A DNA stretch of 64,000 nucleotides from Inquilinus limosus DSM 16000 (GTDB taxonomy: Bacteria; Pseudomonadota; Alphaproteobacteria; DSM-16000; Inquilinaceae). Position 1 is the first letter of the stretch, and the number at the start of each line of letters is the position of its first letter. Where the stretch lies: NCBI RefSeq assembly GCF_000423185.1, contig NZ_AUHM01000009.1, forward strand, positions 1-64,000. The letters run 5' to 3'. Under the pieces are notes generated by a model. It did no database searches. It was given only the letters and a program-made list of their open reading frames with translations, and was not told the DNA's origin. Below are positions 27,076 through 37,253 of the stretch, piece by piece. The translations under genes were made by a program, and so were the position numbers.

Positions 27076-27996
27076 TCACTGCGCCGCCATCGCCCGGCGC
27101 CGGCGCCCCTCGCGACCGCCGCGGGCACCGGCCGCCTCGGCGCCCTCGGCCGCCGGCTCGCGATATTTGCGAATCCAACGGGCGCAGTGCGGATCATGGC
27201 CCATCATCACGTCGCCGCCGAGCACCGCCTGCAGGCTTTCGGCGTGCAGCGGGTTGGTGATCGCCGAGGTCATGCCGGCGCCGATCGCCATGGTCAGGAA
27301 GGCGGCGTTCAGCCCGTGCCGGTTCGGCATGCCGAAGCTGATGTTGGAGGCGCCGCAGGTGGTGTTGACCTTCAGCTCCTCGCGCAGCCGGCGGATCAGC
27401 GAGAAGACCTGGCGGCCGGCGGTGTTGATGGCGCCGATCGGCATCACCAGCGGGTCGACCACGATGTCGGCATAGGAGATGCCGTGGTCGCGCGCCCGCT
27501 CGACGATCTTCTTGGCGACGGCGAAGCGGACGTCGGGATCCTCGGAGATGCCGGTCTCGTCGTTGGAGATGGCGACGACGGCCGCGCCGTATTTCTTCAC
27601 CAGCGGCAGCACGGCCTCCAGCCGCTCCTCCTCGCCGGTCACCGAATTGACCAGGGCCTTGCCCTTGTAGACCGAGAGCCCGGCCTCCAGGGCCGCGACG
27701 ATGGAGCTGTCGATCGACAGCGGCACGTCGGTGATCGACTGCACCAGCTGGATGCATTCGGCCAGGATGCGCGGCTCGTCCGCCAGCGGGATGCCGGCAT
27801 TGACATCCAGCATCTGGGCCCCGGCCTCGACCTGGGCGATGGCGTCGGACTGGACCCGGCTGTAGTCGCCGTTCTTCATCTCCTCGGCCAGCAGCTTGCG
27901 GCCGGTCGGGTTGATCCGTTCGCCGATGATGACGAAGGGCCGCTCGAAACCGATGGCGATCTCCCTGGTCGCCGAGCTCACCACTGTGTCCGTCAT
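27076..27996 (-). CDS. methyltetrahydrofolate:corrinoid methyltransferase (pterin-binding domain)
   Basis: A 306-residue TIM-barrel protein of the pterin-binding family, equivalent to MetH domain 2 and to MtgA/AcsE. Landmarks are FVIIGERINPTGRKLLAEEM, AGAQMLDVNAGIPLADEPR, PLSIDSS, KALVNSVTGEEERL, and NTTCGASNISFGMPNRHGLNAAFL at the folate site. It would exchange a methyl group between tetrahydrofolate and the corrinoid protein. The C-terminal 30 residues are a Gly/Ala/Arg-rich extension with REGRRRR near the end, identical over seven residues to the end of the bmt-like protein. The ATG at 27996 follows a 100-base gap. Confidence 0.9.
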   Translation of the reverse strand: MTDTVVSSATREIAIGFERPFVIIGERINPTGRKLLAEEMKNGDYSRVQSDAIAQVEAGAQMLDVNAGIPLADEPRILAECIQLVQSITDVPLSIDSSIVAALEAGLSVYKGKALVNSVTGEEERLEAVLPLVKKYGAAVVAISNDETGISEDPDVRFAVAKKIVERARDHGISYADIVVDPLVMPIGAINTAGRQVFSLIRRLREELKVNTTCGASNISFGMPNRHGLNAAFLTMAIGAGMTSAITNPLHAESLQAVLGGDVMMGHDPHCARWIRKYREPAAEGAEAAGARGGREGRRRRAMAAQ

Positions 27997-28096
27997 GCCC
28001 TGTCCGCCTTCGGATGCTGGGGTTTCCTGGGATCGAGGCTAGGAGGAACGCCCCCGCCGGGATCGTCTTGCAGCGGCATCGCCTGCCGCAGGCGCG

Positions 28097-28399
28097 TCAG
28101 GGCGCGACGCCACCGGACTCGACCAGGGCGCGCAGCCGGGCATCGTCGTACTCGGCCTCGATCCGCGCCGCCGCCGCCTCGGCCTCGGCCTGCAGGTCGT
28201 CGCCGCACTCGACCGGCTCCGACTTCTTCCATTCCTCGAGATAGCTGTCGGCGTCACGCGCCTTGCCGCGCATGGCGGCGCGGTCGATGGCGTCCTGGAA
28301 GCGCTGCGACAGCAGCACCTTGGCCTGGTCGCGCCGGCCGGCCTTGGCGATCACCTGGCTCGGGATGTCGCGCCAGGAAACGATGATGAGCTGCGGCAT
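28097..28399 (-). CDS. small 'virulence factor' family protein
   Basis: A 100-residue soluble protein of the family labelled virulence factor/virulence protein (pfam13769) in alphaproteobacteria. It begins PQLIIVSWRDIPSQVIAKAGR, followed by KVLLSQRFQDAIDRAAMRGKARDADSYLEEWKKSEPV and an acidic Ala/Glu-rich helix. No catalytic motif is visible and the family name is historical. Its place between the DUF1638 gene and the pterin methyltransferase, a neighbourhood I recall from other alphaproteobacteria, ties it to corrinoid methyl transfer, perhaps as an assembly factor. That role is inference. Confidence 0.75.
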   Translation of the reverse strand: MPQLIIVSWRDIPSQVIAKAGRRDQAKVLLSQRFQDAIDRAAMRGKARDADSYLEEWKKSEPVECGDDLQAEAEAAAARIEAEYDDARLRALVESGGVAP

Positions 28400-28422
28400 A
28401 AGATCTCTCGGTCAGTGAACGT

Positions 28423-29034
28423 TCAGGCGGAAGCCGCCACGAACTGTGCGAATTCGCCATAGCCCGTGAACCGGTACTCATAGGCCAACCCCAGCCGCTC
28501 CGCCGCGGCCCTCGCCCGGGACTGCAGGGCCGGATCCTCGGTCTGGGCCAGATAGACCAGACGGCGGTAGTGACCGAAGATCATCGGCAGCAGCTCCGGG
28601 TGGTGGTCCAGCCCCATGCCCTCGACGATCAGCGCCTGGAAGTGGCGGACGAGATAGTCGGTGAGGAAGAAGCTGCCCGGCTCCTCCTCCATCAGCCGGT
28701 CGAAATCGGCCGCGCCGGCGAAGAAGGCGTAGCAGTGCGGGCCGCCGATCCGCTCCGCCCCCTCCTCCGCCAGCACCCGGTCGATGGCGCCGCCGGTGCC
28801 GCAATCGGCATAGGCGATCCGGATCCGGCTCCAGCCCAAAGCCCGGGCGGTGCGGATACGCTGTCGCAGCCGGTCGGCGATGCGTTCCGGCCGGTTGTGC
28901 AGGATGGCGGGCAGGCAGGTAACGGCGACGCGGTCCGCGATGCCGTTGGCGCGGATCACGGCCAGCGTCTCGCGCGCCAACGCCCCACAGGCGATCAGCA
29001 GCGTGCGGCCGGGGCCGGGGGCGACCCCGGCCAC
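28423..29034 (-). CDS. DUF1638 protein
   Basis: A 203-residue protein of the DUF1638 family, for which I know no established biochemical function. Conserved-looking parts are TLLIACGALARETLAVI, VTCLPAILHNRPERI, IAYADCGTGGAIDRVL, GPHCYAFFAG and GSFFLTDYLVRHFQALI. Four cysteines (in ACGAL, VTCLP, DCGTGG and HCYAFF) could bind a metal or cluster. It starts at GTG 29034, 17 bases after the corrinoid protein stop, so it is in the same operon. DUF1638 occurs repeatedly with corrinoid proteins and methyltransferases, suggesting a role in methyl transfer or corrinoid loading. Confidence 0.8.
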   Translation of the reverse strand: MAGVAPGPGRTLLIACGALARETLAVIRANGIADRVAVTCLPAILHNRPERIADRLRQRIRTARALGWSRIRIAYADCGTGGAIDRVLAEEGAERIGGPHCYAFFAGAADFDRLMEEEPGSFFLTDYLVRHFQALIVEGMGLDHHPELLPMIFGHYRRLVYLAQTEDPALQSRARAAAERLGLAYEYRFTGYGEFAQFVAASA

Positions 29035-29051
29035 GCCGAGCCGGTCGGGCC

Positions 29052-29756
<705 letters not shown>

Positions 29757-29952
29757 GGGAGCCCTCGATCGCCGGCTGCATTCCTGATGAGCCACGGCTC
29801 GCATTAACCGGGATGCCGGCCGCTGCCGCTAGCCTGGAACCGACCCCGACTGCGAAGCCGGCGACACGTCACGGCGGTCCGGCGGCATCGTCGCGCTTGC
29901 CAGCGGTCCCCGCCCCCCGGATGATGCGCTTCCCTCCGGCCGCACGGTTGCC

Positions 29953-30450
29953 ATGGACCTCCAGGACTCGATCGTCACCTTCCTCCGCCACTTCCCGCGG
30001 ACGGATGACACCACCCTGATCATCCTCAAGGGCCATCTGCTGATCGAGGAGGAGATCAACAACCTGCTGCAGGAGATGCTGCCCAACCCGGAGGCGCTGG
30101 ACGGTCTGCAGCTCAACTTCTTCACCAAGGCCCAGTTCGCCCGCGCCCTGATCAAGAACGAGATGCTGGACAGTCTGCTGGATGCGGCGGAGAAGCTGAA
30201 CCGCCTGCGCAACCGGCTGGCGCACAATCTGGCGCCGGAGGGGGTCGAGGCCGCGATCCGCGATTTCGTCACCCCCGCCGACGGCCGGATCCTGGGTGGA
30301 GAGACCGCGCCGGACCAGCAGCTCAAGCGCCGCATCGCCTATCTCTGCGGCCAGCTGCTGCGCTTCCGCACCGAATACCGCACCGCCCGGCAGATCCTGA
30401 AGACCAGGGTCGGTGCCGCCAAGCCAAAGACCAAGCGGTCCCGAGCTTAG
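29953..30450 (+). CDS. HEPN-like (DUF4145-like) helical protein
   Basis: A 165-residue all-helical protein. Residues 86-91 read RNRLAH, an R-x4-H motif with Asn after Arg as in active HEPN ribonucleases, set in the usual helix context (LDAAEKLNRLRNRLAHNLAPEG). The earlier helix HLLIEEEINNLLQEML also resembles DUF4145/HEPN proteins. A basic tail (KPKTKRSRA) follows. There is no nucleotidyltransferase (MNT) partner next to it; the next gene is a small charged protein. It could be a standalone RNase, a structural HEPN, or a decayed toxin. It is divergent from the corrinoid operon. Confidence 0.6.
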   Translation: MDLQDSIVTFLRHFPRTDDTTLIILKGHLLIEEEINNLLQEMLPNPEALDGLQLNFFTKAQFARALIKNEMLDSLLDAAEKLNRLRNRLAHNLAPEGVEAAIRDFVTPADGRILGGETAPDQQLKRRIAYLCGQLLRFRTEYRTARQILKTRVGAAKPKTKRSRA

Positions 30451-30452
30451 CC

Positions 30453-30695
30453 ATGCCGAACTGGCGCAACCGCGGCGGCGGGAGGCGCGACCCGGAACGG
30501 GTCGAGCGGGCCGTGAAGGCGGACAGGCTGCGGCGCGACCGTCGCGCCAAGGCCGCCCTCGAGGCTGAGGAAGCCGAGCGCAACACCCTGGCGATCGGCC
30601 TCCTGGCCGAGGAGATCGCCGACCGCGACGCCGCCGCAACCGGGCAGGAAGCCGATCCCATTCCCAAACGCCCCGCGCCGCGGGATACTGGGTGA
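30453..30695 (+). CDS. small highly charged protein of unknown function
   Basis: An 80-residue protein whose ATG lies 2 bases after the preceding stop and whose TGA directly abuts the next ATG, so it is part of a three-gene run with the HEPN-like and DsbA-like genes. It is rich in Arg, Ala, Glu and Asp (RRDPERVERAVKADRLRRDRR, then ALEAEEAERN), probably a single long helix with disordered ends. Tight spacing on both sides favours a real gene. A DUF4169-like small protein is a possible affinity because of the charged helix, but I cannot confirm it. Confidence 0.5.
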   Translation: MPNWRNRGGGRRDPERVERAVKADRLRRDRRAKAALEAEEAERNTLAIGLLAEEIADRDAAATGQEADPIPKRPAPRDTG

Positions 30696-31352
30696 ATGCG
30701 GATCGACATCTTCTTCGACGTGGTCTGCCCCTGGTGCTACATCGGCAAGCACCGGCTGCAGCGTGCGCTGTCGATCCGGCCGCTGCCGGGGCTTGAAGTC
30801 CGCTGGCAGCCGTTCCAGCTCAATCCGGAGATGCCGAAGCAGGGCGTCGACCGGCAGAGCTACATGATCGCCAAGTTCGGCGGGCGCGAACGGATGCGGC
30901 AGATCAATGCCGTAGTCGCCGAGGCTGCCGGCAAGGAAGGCCTGCCCCTGAACCAGAGCGCGATCCGCCGCACCCCGAACACGGTCGAGGCACACCGGCT
31001 GATCCGCCATGCCGGCGAGCTGGGTGAGGCCGACCGCATGGTCGATGCTCTGTTCGCCGCCTATTTCGTCCACGGCCTGGACGTCGGGGACCGCGAGACC
31101 CTGGTCGACATCGCGGAGGATCTCGGCTTCGAGCGCCGCCGCGTGACCGGGGTTCTGGCCAGCGAGATCGGCATCACCGAGATCCAAGCGGCTGACCTCA
31201 GGGCCCGGCAACTCGGCATCCAGGCCGTGCCCTGCTTCGTCTTCGACGGCCGCTACGCCGTCTCCGGCGCCCAGGAGCCGAGCGCCTTCCTGCCGCTGCT
31301 CGACCTCGCCCGAGAGCACGCCGTCTCCGCCCCGCTGTCGGAGCGGGCTTAG
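30696..31352 (+). CDS. DsbA-family oxidoreductase (FrnE-like)
   Basis: A 218-residue cytoplasmic DsbA-fold protein without signal peptide. The active site CPWC is at residues 11-14 (FFDVVCPWCYIGKHRL), and the cis-proline region is IQAVPCFVFDGRYAVSGAQ near the C terminus. The sequence FQLNPEMPKQGVDR matches FrnE/HCCA isomerase-like members, which act as cytosolic disulfide isomerases or polyketide-pathway oxidoreductases. Start and stop are fixed by neighbouring genes. It is convergent with mfd, 3 bases apart. Confidence 0.88.
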   Translation: MRIDIFFDVVCPWCYIGKHRLQRALSIRPLPGLEVRWQPFQLNPEMPKQGVDRQSYMIAKFGGRERMRQINAVVAEAAGKEGLPLNQSAIRRTPNTVEAHRLIRHAGELGEADRMVDALFAAYFVHGLDVGDRETLVDIAEDLGFERRRVTGVLASEIGITEIQAADLRARQLGIQAVPCFVFDGRYAVSGAQEPSAFLPLLDLAREHAVSAPLSERA

Positions 31353-31355
31353 GCT

Positions 31356-34300
31356 CTACCCCGCCAAATCCGCCAGGCGCTGCACCAGCTTGCGGGCGCC
31401 GCTGACGCGGTCCTGCGGTGTCTCCCAGCCGCGGGTGTAGACCAACTTCTGATCGGGCCGGACCTTGATCGCCCCGGCCATGCGCTGGATGAAGCCGATC
31501 AGCTTGTCCGGACGGGCGAACTGGTTGTCGCGGAAGCCGATCACCGCGCCCTTCGGCCCGGCATCCAGCCGCTCCACTCCGGCGGCGCGGCAGAGGCGCT
31601 TGATCGCCACCAGCTCCAGCAGATTCTCGACCTCCTCCGGCAGGGCGCCGAAGCGGTCGATCAGCTCGGCGGCGAAGCCGTCCAGCTCCGCCTGCCCTTC
31701 CAGCGCCGAGATCCGGCGATAGAGGTCGAGCCGGACCTGCAGATCGGCGACATAGGTCTCCGGGATCAGCACCGGCACGCCGAGATTGATCTGCGGCGTC
31801 CAGCTCTCGGCCACTTCGTCAACCGTGCTGACGCCAGCGCGGGCGGCACGCACCGCCTCCTCCAGCATCTGCTGGTACAGCTCGGCCCCGACCTCGCGGA
31901 TGTGTCCCGACTGCTCCTCGCCCAAGAGGTTGCCGGCGCCGCGGATGTCCATGTCGTGGCTGGCCAGGGTGAAGCCGGCCCCCAGCGTGTCCAGCGTCTC
32001 GATCACGTGCAGCCGCTGCTGCGCCGTCTTGCTCAGCGGCTTGCGCGGCGCGTAGGTGAGATAGGCGTAGCCACGCAGCTTCGACCGGCCGATGCGGCCG
32101 CGCAGCTGGTACAGCTGGGCCAGGCCGAACAGGTCGGCACGGTGGATCACCATGGTGTTGGCGGAGGGCACGTCGAGGCCGGATTCGACGATCGCCGTGG
32201 CCAGCAGCACGTCGAACTGGCCGTCGTAGAAGGCGCTCATCACCTCCTCGAGCTGGCTCGCCGGCATCTGGCCGTGGGCGACGGCGATCTTCACCTCGGG
32301 CACCAGCTCCAGCAAGGTCTGGTGCACCTCGCCCAGATCCTCGATCCGCGGGCAGACATAGTAGGTCTGGCCGCCGCGGAAATGTTCGCGCAGCACGGCC
32401 TCGCGGATGATCACCGGGTCGAAGGGCAGGACGAAGGTGCGCACCGCCAGCCGGTCGATCGGCGGGGTGGTGATCAGCGACAGCTCGCGCACGCCCGACA
32501 GCGACATCTGCAGCGTGCGCGGGATCGGCGTCGCGGTCAGGGTCAGCACGTGCACGTCCTCGCGCAGCGCCTTCAGCTTCTCCTTCTGCTTGACGCCGAA
32601 ATGCTGCTCCTCGTCGACGATGACGAGGCCGAGATTCTTGAACGACACCTGCTTCGACAGGATAGCGTGGGTGCCGACGACGATGTCCATGGTGCCGGCC
32701 GCGAGCTCGTCCCGCACCAGCTTCGCGTCCTTCGGCGTGACCATGCGCGACAGCTGCGCGACGCGCAGCGGCAGGCCTTTGAAGCGCTCGGAGAAGGTGC
32801 GGAAATGCTGCCGGGCCAGCAGCGTGGTCGGCACCACCACCGCCACCTGCACGCCGTTGGCGGCGGCGGCGAAGGCGGCGCGCAGCGCCACCTCGGTCTT
32901 GCCGAAGCCGACATCGCCGCAGACCAGCCGGTCCATCGGCCGGCCCGCCTGCAGGTCGTCCAGCACCTCGTCGATGGCGCGCTGCTGGTCCTCGGTCTCG
33001 GCATAGGGGAAGCGGGCGGCGAACTCCTCGTACAGCCCTTCGGGCGGCGGCAGCGCGGCCGTGGTGCGCAGGGCGCGGGCGGCGGCGATGCGCATCAGCT
33101 CCTCCGCCATGTCCTTCAGCCGCTTCTTGACCCGGGCCTTGCGCGCCTGCCAGCCGGCACCGCCCAGCTTGTCGAGCTGCACCGCCATGTCGGCGGAGCC
33201 GTAACGCGACAGCACCTCGATGTTCTCGACCGGGACGAACAGCTTGTCGCCGCCGTCATAGACGATGCGCAGGCAGTCATGCGCCGCGCCGCCGACGGTC
33301 AGCGTCTCCAGCCCCTCGTAGCGGCCGATGCCGTGGTCCTGGTGGACCACGATGTCGCCCGCCGCCAGGGCCGAGACCTCGGCGATGAACTGCTCGGACT
33401 TGCGGCGCTTCTTCTGCGGCCGGGTCAGCCGGTCGCCGAGGATGTCCTGCTCGGTGATGACTGCGAGATCGGGCGCGGCGAAGCCGTGCTCCAGCGGCAG
33501 CACCACCATGACCGCGCTGGCCGGATTGATCTTCTCCACCCCGGCCCAGCTCTCGGCCACGGCGAAATCAGCCTTGCCCTGCTCCGACAGCATCGAGCGC
33601 AGCCGGTCTCGGGCGCCGGGGGTGTAGCCGGCGATCAGCACCCGCTTGCCGGCCGCCTTCAATTCGCCGATGTGCTGGCGCACCGCGGCATAGAGATTGA
33701 CCTCCGGATTGCCGCGGGCCTCGGCGAAGTCGTGGCCGCGGCGGCCGCCGGCGTCCGTGCCGCCTTCCGGCGGGGCGAAGGGCGAGAAGTCGGCCACCGG
33801 CCGGCCCGCCAGGCAGGCATCCCACTCCGTGGCGTCGAGATAGAGGCGCTCGGGCGGGATCGGGCGGTAGGGCGGCGTCTTGGCCTTCTTCTGCGCCGCC
33901 TGATGGGTCTGCCGCGCCTCATAGAAATCGGCGATCTGAGCCAGGCGCTGGTCGCGTGCCTGCTCGAGCTGGTGGTCGAGCGTGACCGAAGCGTCGGGCA
34001 GGTAGTCGAAGACCGTGTCGAGATGGTCGTGGAACAGTGGCAGCCAGTGCTCCATCCCGGCCTGCTTGCGGCCGGCGGACACGGCCTCGTACAGCGGGTC
34101 GTCGTCATTGATGGCGCCGAACAGCTCGCGATAGCCGCTGCGGAACCGGGCGATCGAGGCAGGATCGAGGAACACCTCACCCATCGGCTTCAGCGTGATC
34201 CGCTCGACCTCGCCGGTGGTCCGCTGTGACATCGGGTCGAAGCGGCGGATCTTCTCCAGCTCGTCACCGAACAGGTCGAGCCGCAGCGGCTCCTCCGTCC

Positions 34301-34841
34301 CCGGCGGGAACAGGTCGACGATGCCGCCGCGGATGGCGAATTCGCCCGGCTCGCGCACCGTCTGCGCCCGGACATAGCCGTTGCGCGCGAGGAATCCCTG
34401 CAGTGCGTCGAGGTCGACGCGCTGGCCCGGGGCCACCGACAGGCTGGCCTCGGCGAAGGCGTCGCGCGGCGGCACCCGCTGCATCGCGGCGCCGATCGTG
34501 GTCAGCACCACGAAGGGCCGGCCGGGTTCCCGCGGCGCCAGCAGGCGCGTCAGCGCATCGACGCGCTCCGCCACCGTCTCCGGATTCGGCGAGACGCGGT
34601 CATAGGGCAGACAGTCCCAGGGCGGCAGGACTACGACCGGCAGGTCGGGCGCGAAGAAGGCCAGCGCCGCCTCCAGCGCCGGCAGCCGCGCGTCGTCGCT
34701 GGCCACGTGCAGCAGGCCCTTGTCGCCTGCCTTGCGCGCCAGCTCGGCGATCAGGCGCGCATCCTGGCCGTGCGGCACGCCGCCGATGGCGCGGTGCTGC
34801 GCGGCGGTTCGGGCGGCGACGGGTTCGGCCAGGGCGCTCAT
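31356..34841 (-). CDS. mfd: transcription-repair coupling factor Mfd
   Basis: Mfd releases stalled RNA polymerase at DNA lesions and recruits UvrA. The 1161-residue product has the UvrB-like N-terminal module (GGVPHGQDARLIAELARK, PPWDCLPYDRVSPN, IRGGIVDLFPPG), the RNA-polymerase-interacting domain (GDIVVHQDHGIGRYEGLETL), the translocase module with Walker A GDVGFGKTEVALRA, DEEQHFGV and [15 protein letters not shown], and the D7 C-terminal domain (PVLIPETYVADLQVRLDLYRRISAL). ATG 34841 overlaps the sdhE stop by 4 bases. Length and motifs are normal. Confidence 0.97.
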   Translation of the reverse strand: MSALAEPVAARTAAQHRAIGGVPHGQDARLIAELARKAGDKGLLHVASDDARLPALEAALAFFAPDLPVVVLPPWDCLPYDRVSPNPETVAERVDALTRLLAPREPGRPFVVLTTIGAAMQRVPPRDAFAEASLSVAPGQRVDLDALQGFLARNGYVRAQTVREPGEFAIRGGIVDLFPPGTEEPLRLDLFGDELEKIRRFDPMSQRTTGEVERITLKPMGEVFLDPASIARFRSGYRELFGAINDDDPLYEAVSAGRKQAGMEHWLPLFHDHLDTVFDYLPDASVTLDHQLEQARDQRLAQIADFYEARQTHQAAQKKAKTPPYRPIPPERLYLDATEWDACLAGRPVADFSPFAPPEGGTDAGGRRGHDFAEARGNPEVNLYAAVRQHIGELKAAGKRVLIAGYTPGARDRLRSMLSEQGKADFAVAESWAGVEKINPASAVMVVLPLEHGFAAPDLAVITEQDILGDRLTRPQKKRRKSEQFIAEVSALAAGDIVVHQDHGIGRYEGLETLTVGGAAHDCLRIVYDGGDKLFVPVENIEVLSRYGSADMAVQLDKLGGAGWQARKARVKKRLKDMAEELMRIAAARALRTTAALPPPEGLYEEFAARFPYAETEDQQRAIDEVLDDLQAGRPMDRLVCGDVGFGKTEVALRAAFAAAANGVQVAVVVPTTLLARQHFRTFSERFKGLPLRVAQLSRMVTPKDAKLVRDELAAGTMDIVVGTHAILSKQVSFKNLGLVIVDEEQHFGVKQKEKLKALREDVHVLTLTATPIPRTLQMSLSGVRELSLITTPPIDRLAVRTFVLPFDPVIIREAVLREHFRGGQTYYVCPRIEDLGEVHQTLLELVPEVKIAVAHGQMPASQLEEVMSAFYDGQFDVLLATAIVESGLDVPSANTMVIHRADLFGLAQLYQLRGRIGRSKLRGYAYLTYAPRKPLSKTAQQRLHVIETLDTLGAGFTLASHDMDIRGAGNLLGEEQSGHIREVGAELYQQMLEEAVRAARAGVSTVDEVAESWTPQINLGVPVLIPETYVADLQVRLDLYRRISALEGQAELDGFAAELIDRFGALPEEVENLLELVAIKRLCRAAGVERLDAGPKGAVIGFRDNQFARPDKLIGFIQRMAGAIKVRPDQKLVYTRGWETPQDRVSGARKLVQRLADLAG

Positions 34842-35125
34842 CCGCGACCCCGCGCCCGGGCATAGTCGATCAGCAGCCGCATGACGTCGCTGTCGGCCTC
34901 GGGCGGCACTGATGCCCGCTCCGTCACCCAGTCCCACAGATCGGGATCGTTGTTCTCCAGCAGCTCGCCGTAACGGGCCAGCTGGTCCGTGTCGAGTCGG
35001 TCCAGCACGGCATCGGCGAAGCCGCCGAGCAGCAGGTCGGCTTCACGGGTGCCGCGATGCCAGCTGCGGAAGCGCAGGCGACGGCGCAGCGGTGCAGCGG
35101 CATCGCTATCGAACGGCTCGGTCAT
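34838..35125 (-). CDS. sdhE: succinate dehydrogenase assembly factor SdhE
   Basis: A 95-residue SdhE/SDHAF2 protein that assists covalent FAD attachment to the flavoprotein of succinate dehydrogenase. The conserved RGTREADLLLGGFAD (with the RGxxE-type motif) and LLENNDPDLWDWVTER are visible. ATG 35125 fits the family length. Its stop overlaps the mfd start (ATGA), an arrangement common in alphaproteobacteria. It is divergent from recG with only 46 bases between the starts, so their promoters overlap. Confidence 0.93.
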   Translation of the reverse strand: MTEPFDSDAAAPLRRRLRFRSWHRGTREADLLLGGFADAVLDRLDTDQLARYGELLENNDPDLWDWVTERASVPPEADSDVMRLLIDYARARGRG

Positions 35126-35171
35126 TGGCTTAAGGTGCGTGTCCACGTGAGCCCCCATATAGACCCGAGCC

Positions 35172-37253
35172 TTGCGTCCGCAAATCCTCTTCCCGCTCTT
35201 TGCTGCCATCGAATCCCTGCACGGCATCGGCCCGAAGACCGCCCGACTGGTCGAAAGGCTGGCCGGGCCGAAGGCGCTGGACCTGCTGTGGCACCTGCCC
35301 AGCGGGGTGGTCGACCGGCGCCGACAGGTGACGCTGCGCGAGGCCCAGGCCGGCAGCATCGTCACCCTGACCCTCAGGATCGACGGCCATATCCGCGGCT
35401 CCTCCGCCCGCGCACCGCACCGGGTTCGGGCCTCGGATCCAACCGGAACGATCGACCTCGTCTTCTTCCACGCCCGGCCCGACTGGCTGGCGACGACCTT
35501 CCCGGTCGGCCAGACCCGCATCGTCTCCGGCCGGATCGAGCAGTTCCAGGGCAGCCTGCAGATGCCGCATCCCGACCGCGTCGGCACGCTCGAGGAGCGC
35601 GAGGCGATCGCGGTGATCGAGCCGATCTATCCGCTGACCGCCGGGCTGCAGCCGCGCACTTTGGCCAAGGTGATCGCCGATGCGGTCGCCCGGGCACCGG
35701 ACCTGCCGGAATGGCAGGACGCCGCCTGGCTGCAGCGCCGCGGCTGGGCCGGCTGGCGGGAGTCGCTGCGCCGCGCCCATGCGCCGGAGGATGCGGCCGA
35801 CCTGCTGCCCGTCGCTCCGGCCCGGCAGCGCCTGGCCTATGACGAGCTGCTGGCCAACCAGCTGGCTCTGGCGCTGTTCCGCCGCTCCACCCGCCAGCGC
35901 CCCGGCCGGCCGACCACCGGCGACGGGTCGCTTCGGACCCAGGTCGAGGCCGCCCTGCCCTTCGCCCTGACCAACGCCCAGCGCCTGGCCCTGGCCGAGA
36001 TCTATGCCGACATGGCGGCGCCGACCCGGATGCTGCGGCTGCTGCAGGGCGATGTGGGCAGCGGCAAGACCGTGGTCGCCCTGATGGCCATGCTGGCGGC
36101 GGTGGAGGATGGCCGCCAGGCGGCGCTGCTGGCCCCGACCGAGATCCTGGCGCGGCAGCATCGCGAGACCCTGGCGGCGCTGCTGCAGCCGGTCGGACTG
36201 GACCCCGGCCTGCTGACCGGCCGCGACAAGGGCAAGGCAAGGAAGGAGACGCTGGCCGGCCTGGCGGACGGGTCGATCCGCATCGCCGTCGGCACCCACG
36301 CGCTGTTCCAGGAGAGCGTCGAATTCGCCGACCTGGCCGTGGCGGTGATCGACGAGCAGCACCGCTTCGGCGTGCATCAGCGTCTGCAGCTCTCGGCCAA
36401 GGGCCAGGGCGTCGACGTGCTGGTGATGACGGCGACGCCGATCCCGCGCACGCTGCAGCTGACCGCTTATGGCGACATGGAGGTGTCGAAGCTGACCGAA
36501 AAGCCGCCGGGGCGTACGCCGGTCGACACCCGCGCCGTCTCGGCTGAGCGGATCGACGAGGTGGTGGCCGGCATCGGCCGGCATCTCGCAGGCGGCGGCA
36601 AGGCCTATTGGGTGTGCCCGCTGGTCGAGGAATCGGAGACGAGCGACCTGGCTGCCGCCACCGACCGCTTCGACGACCTGCGCCGCATGTTCGGCGAGAA
36701 GGTCGGCCTCGTGCACGGCAAGATGAAGGCGGCGGAGAAGGATGCGGTGATGGCCGGCTTCGCCGAGGGCGGCATCGACCTGCTGGTCGCGACCACGGTG
36801 ATCGAGGTCGGCGTCAACGTGCCTGCGGCGACGGTGATGGTGATCGAGCATGCCGAACGCTTCGGCCTGGCCCAGCTGCATCAGCTGCGCGGCCGGGTCG
36901 GGCGCGGCGACGCGGCGTCGCGCTGCATCCTGCTCTATTCGCCGCCGCTGTCGGAGACGGCGCGGCAGCGCCTGGCGACGATCCGCGAGACCGAGGACGG
37001 ATTCCGCATCGCCGAGGAGGATCTGCGCCTGCGCGGCGCCGGCGAGGTGCTGGGCACGCGGCAGAGCGGCCTGCCCGAGTTCCGCGTCGCCGATATCGAC
37101 TCACAAGGCGACCTGCTGGCCGCGGCGCGCGACGACGTCGCGCTGATCCTGAACAAGGACCCGGAGCTGGAGGGCCCGCGTGGCCAGGCGCTGCGCACCC
37201 TGCTGTACCTGTTCGAGCACGACAGCAGCGCGAAATACCTGCGGGCGGGTTAG
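35172..37253 (+). CDS. recG: ATP-dependent DNA helicase RecG
   Basis: RecG reverses stalled forks and branch-migrates Holliday junctions. The 693-residue product has the wedge/OB domain ([27 protein letters not shown]), Walker [14 protein letters not shown], motif II as [35 protein letters not shown] and [18 protein letters not shown], ending with the TRG region. The start used is TTG 35172, which is in frame and gives the usual N terminus. Its stop overlaps that of the convergent slipin gene. Confidence 0.95.
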   Translation: MRPQILFPLFAAIESLHGIGPKTARLVERLAGPKALDLLWHLPSGVVDRRRQVTLREAQAGSIVTLTLRIDGHIRGSSARAPHRVRASDPTGTIDLVFFHARPDWLATTFPVGQTRIVSGRIEQFQGSLQMPHPDRVGTLEEREAIAVIEPIYPLTAGLQPRTLAKVIADAVARAPDLPEWQDAAWLQRRGWAGWRESLRRAHAPEDAADLLPVAPARQRLAYDELLANQLALALFRRSTRQRPGRPTTGDGSLRTQVEAALPFALTNAQRLALAEIYADMAAPTRMLRLLQGDVGSGKTVVALMAMLAAVEDGRQAALLAPTEILARQHRETLAALLQPVGLDPGLLTGRDKGKARKETLAGLADGSIRIAVGTHALFQESVEFADLAVAVIDEQHRFGVHQRLQLSAKGQGVDVLVMTATPIPRTLQLTAYGDMEVSKLTEKPPGRTPVDTRAVSAERIDEVVAGIGRHLAGGGKAYWVCPLVEESETSDLAAATDRFDDLRRMFGEKVGLVHGKMKAAEKDAVMAGFAEGGIDLLVATTVIEVGVNVPAATVMVIEHAERFGLAQLHQLRGRVGRGDAASRCILLYSPPLSETARQRLATIRETEDGFRIAEEDLRLRGAGEVLGTRQSGLPEFRVADIDSQGDLLAAARDDVALILNKDPELEGPRGQALRTLLYLFEHDSSAKYLRAG

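Noticed and set aside
24802-28386. Open frame of 1194 codons on the plus strand opposite the corrinoid operon
   Set aside because: It runs antisense to three well-identified genes, its translation is His/Arg/Gln/Asp-rich noise without domains, and long antisense frames are expected from GC-rich third positions.
29757-29952. Cobalamin riboswitch ahead of the corrinoid operon
   Set aside because: I looked for the B12 box and its conserved flanking helices and found no match; the gap is short.
31902-34229. Open frame of 775 codons opposite mfd
   Set aside because: Antisense shadow of mfd; no domain, no ribosome-binding site, biased composition.
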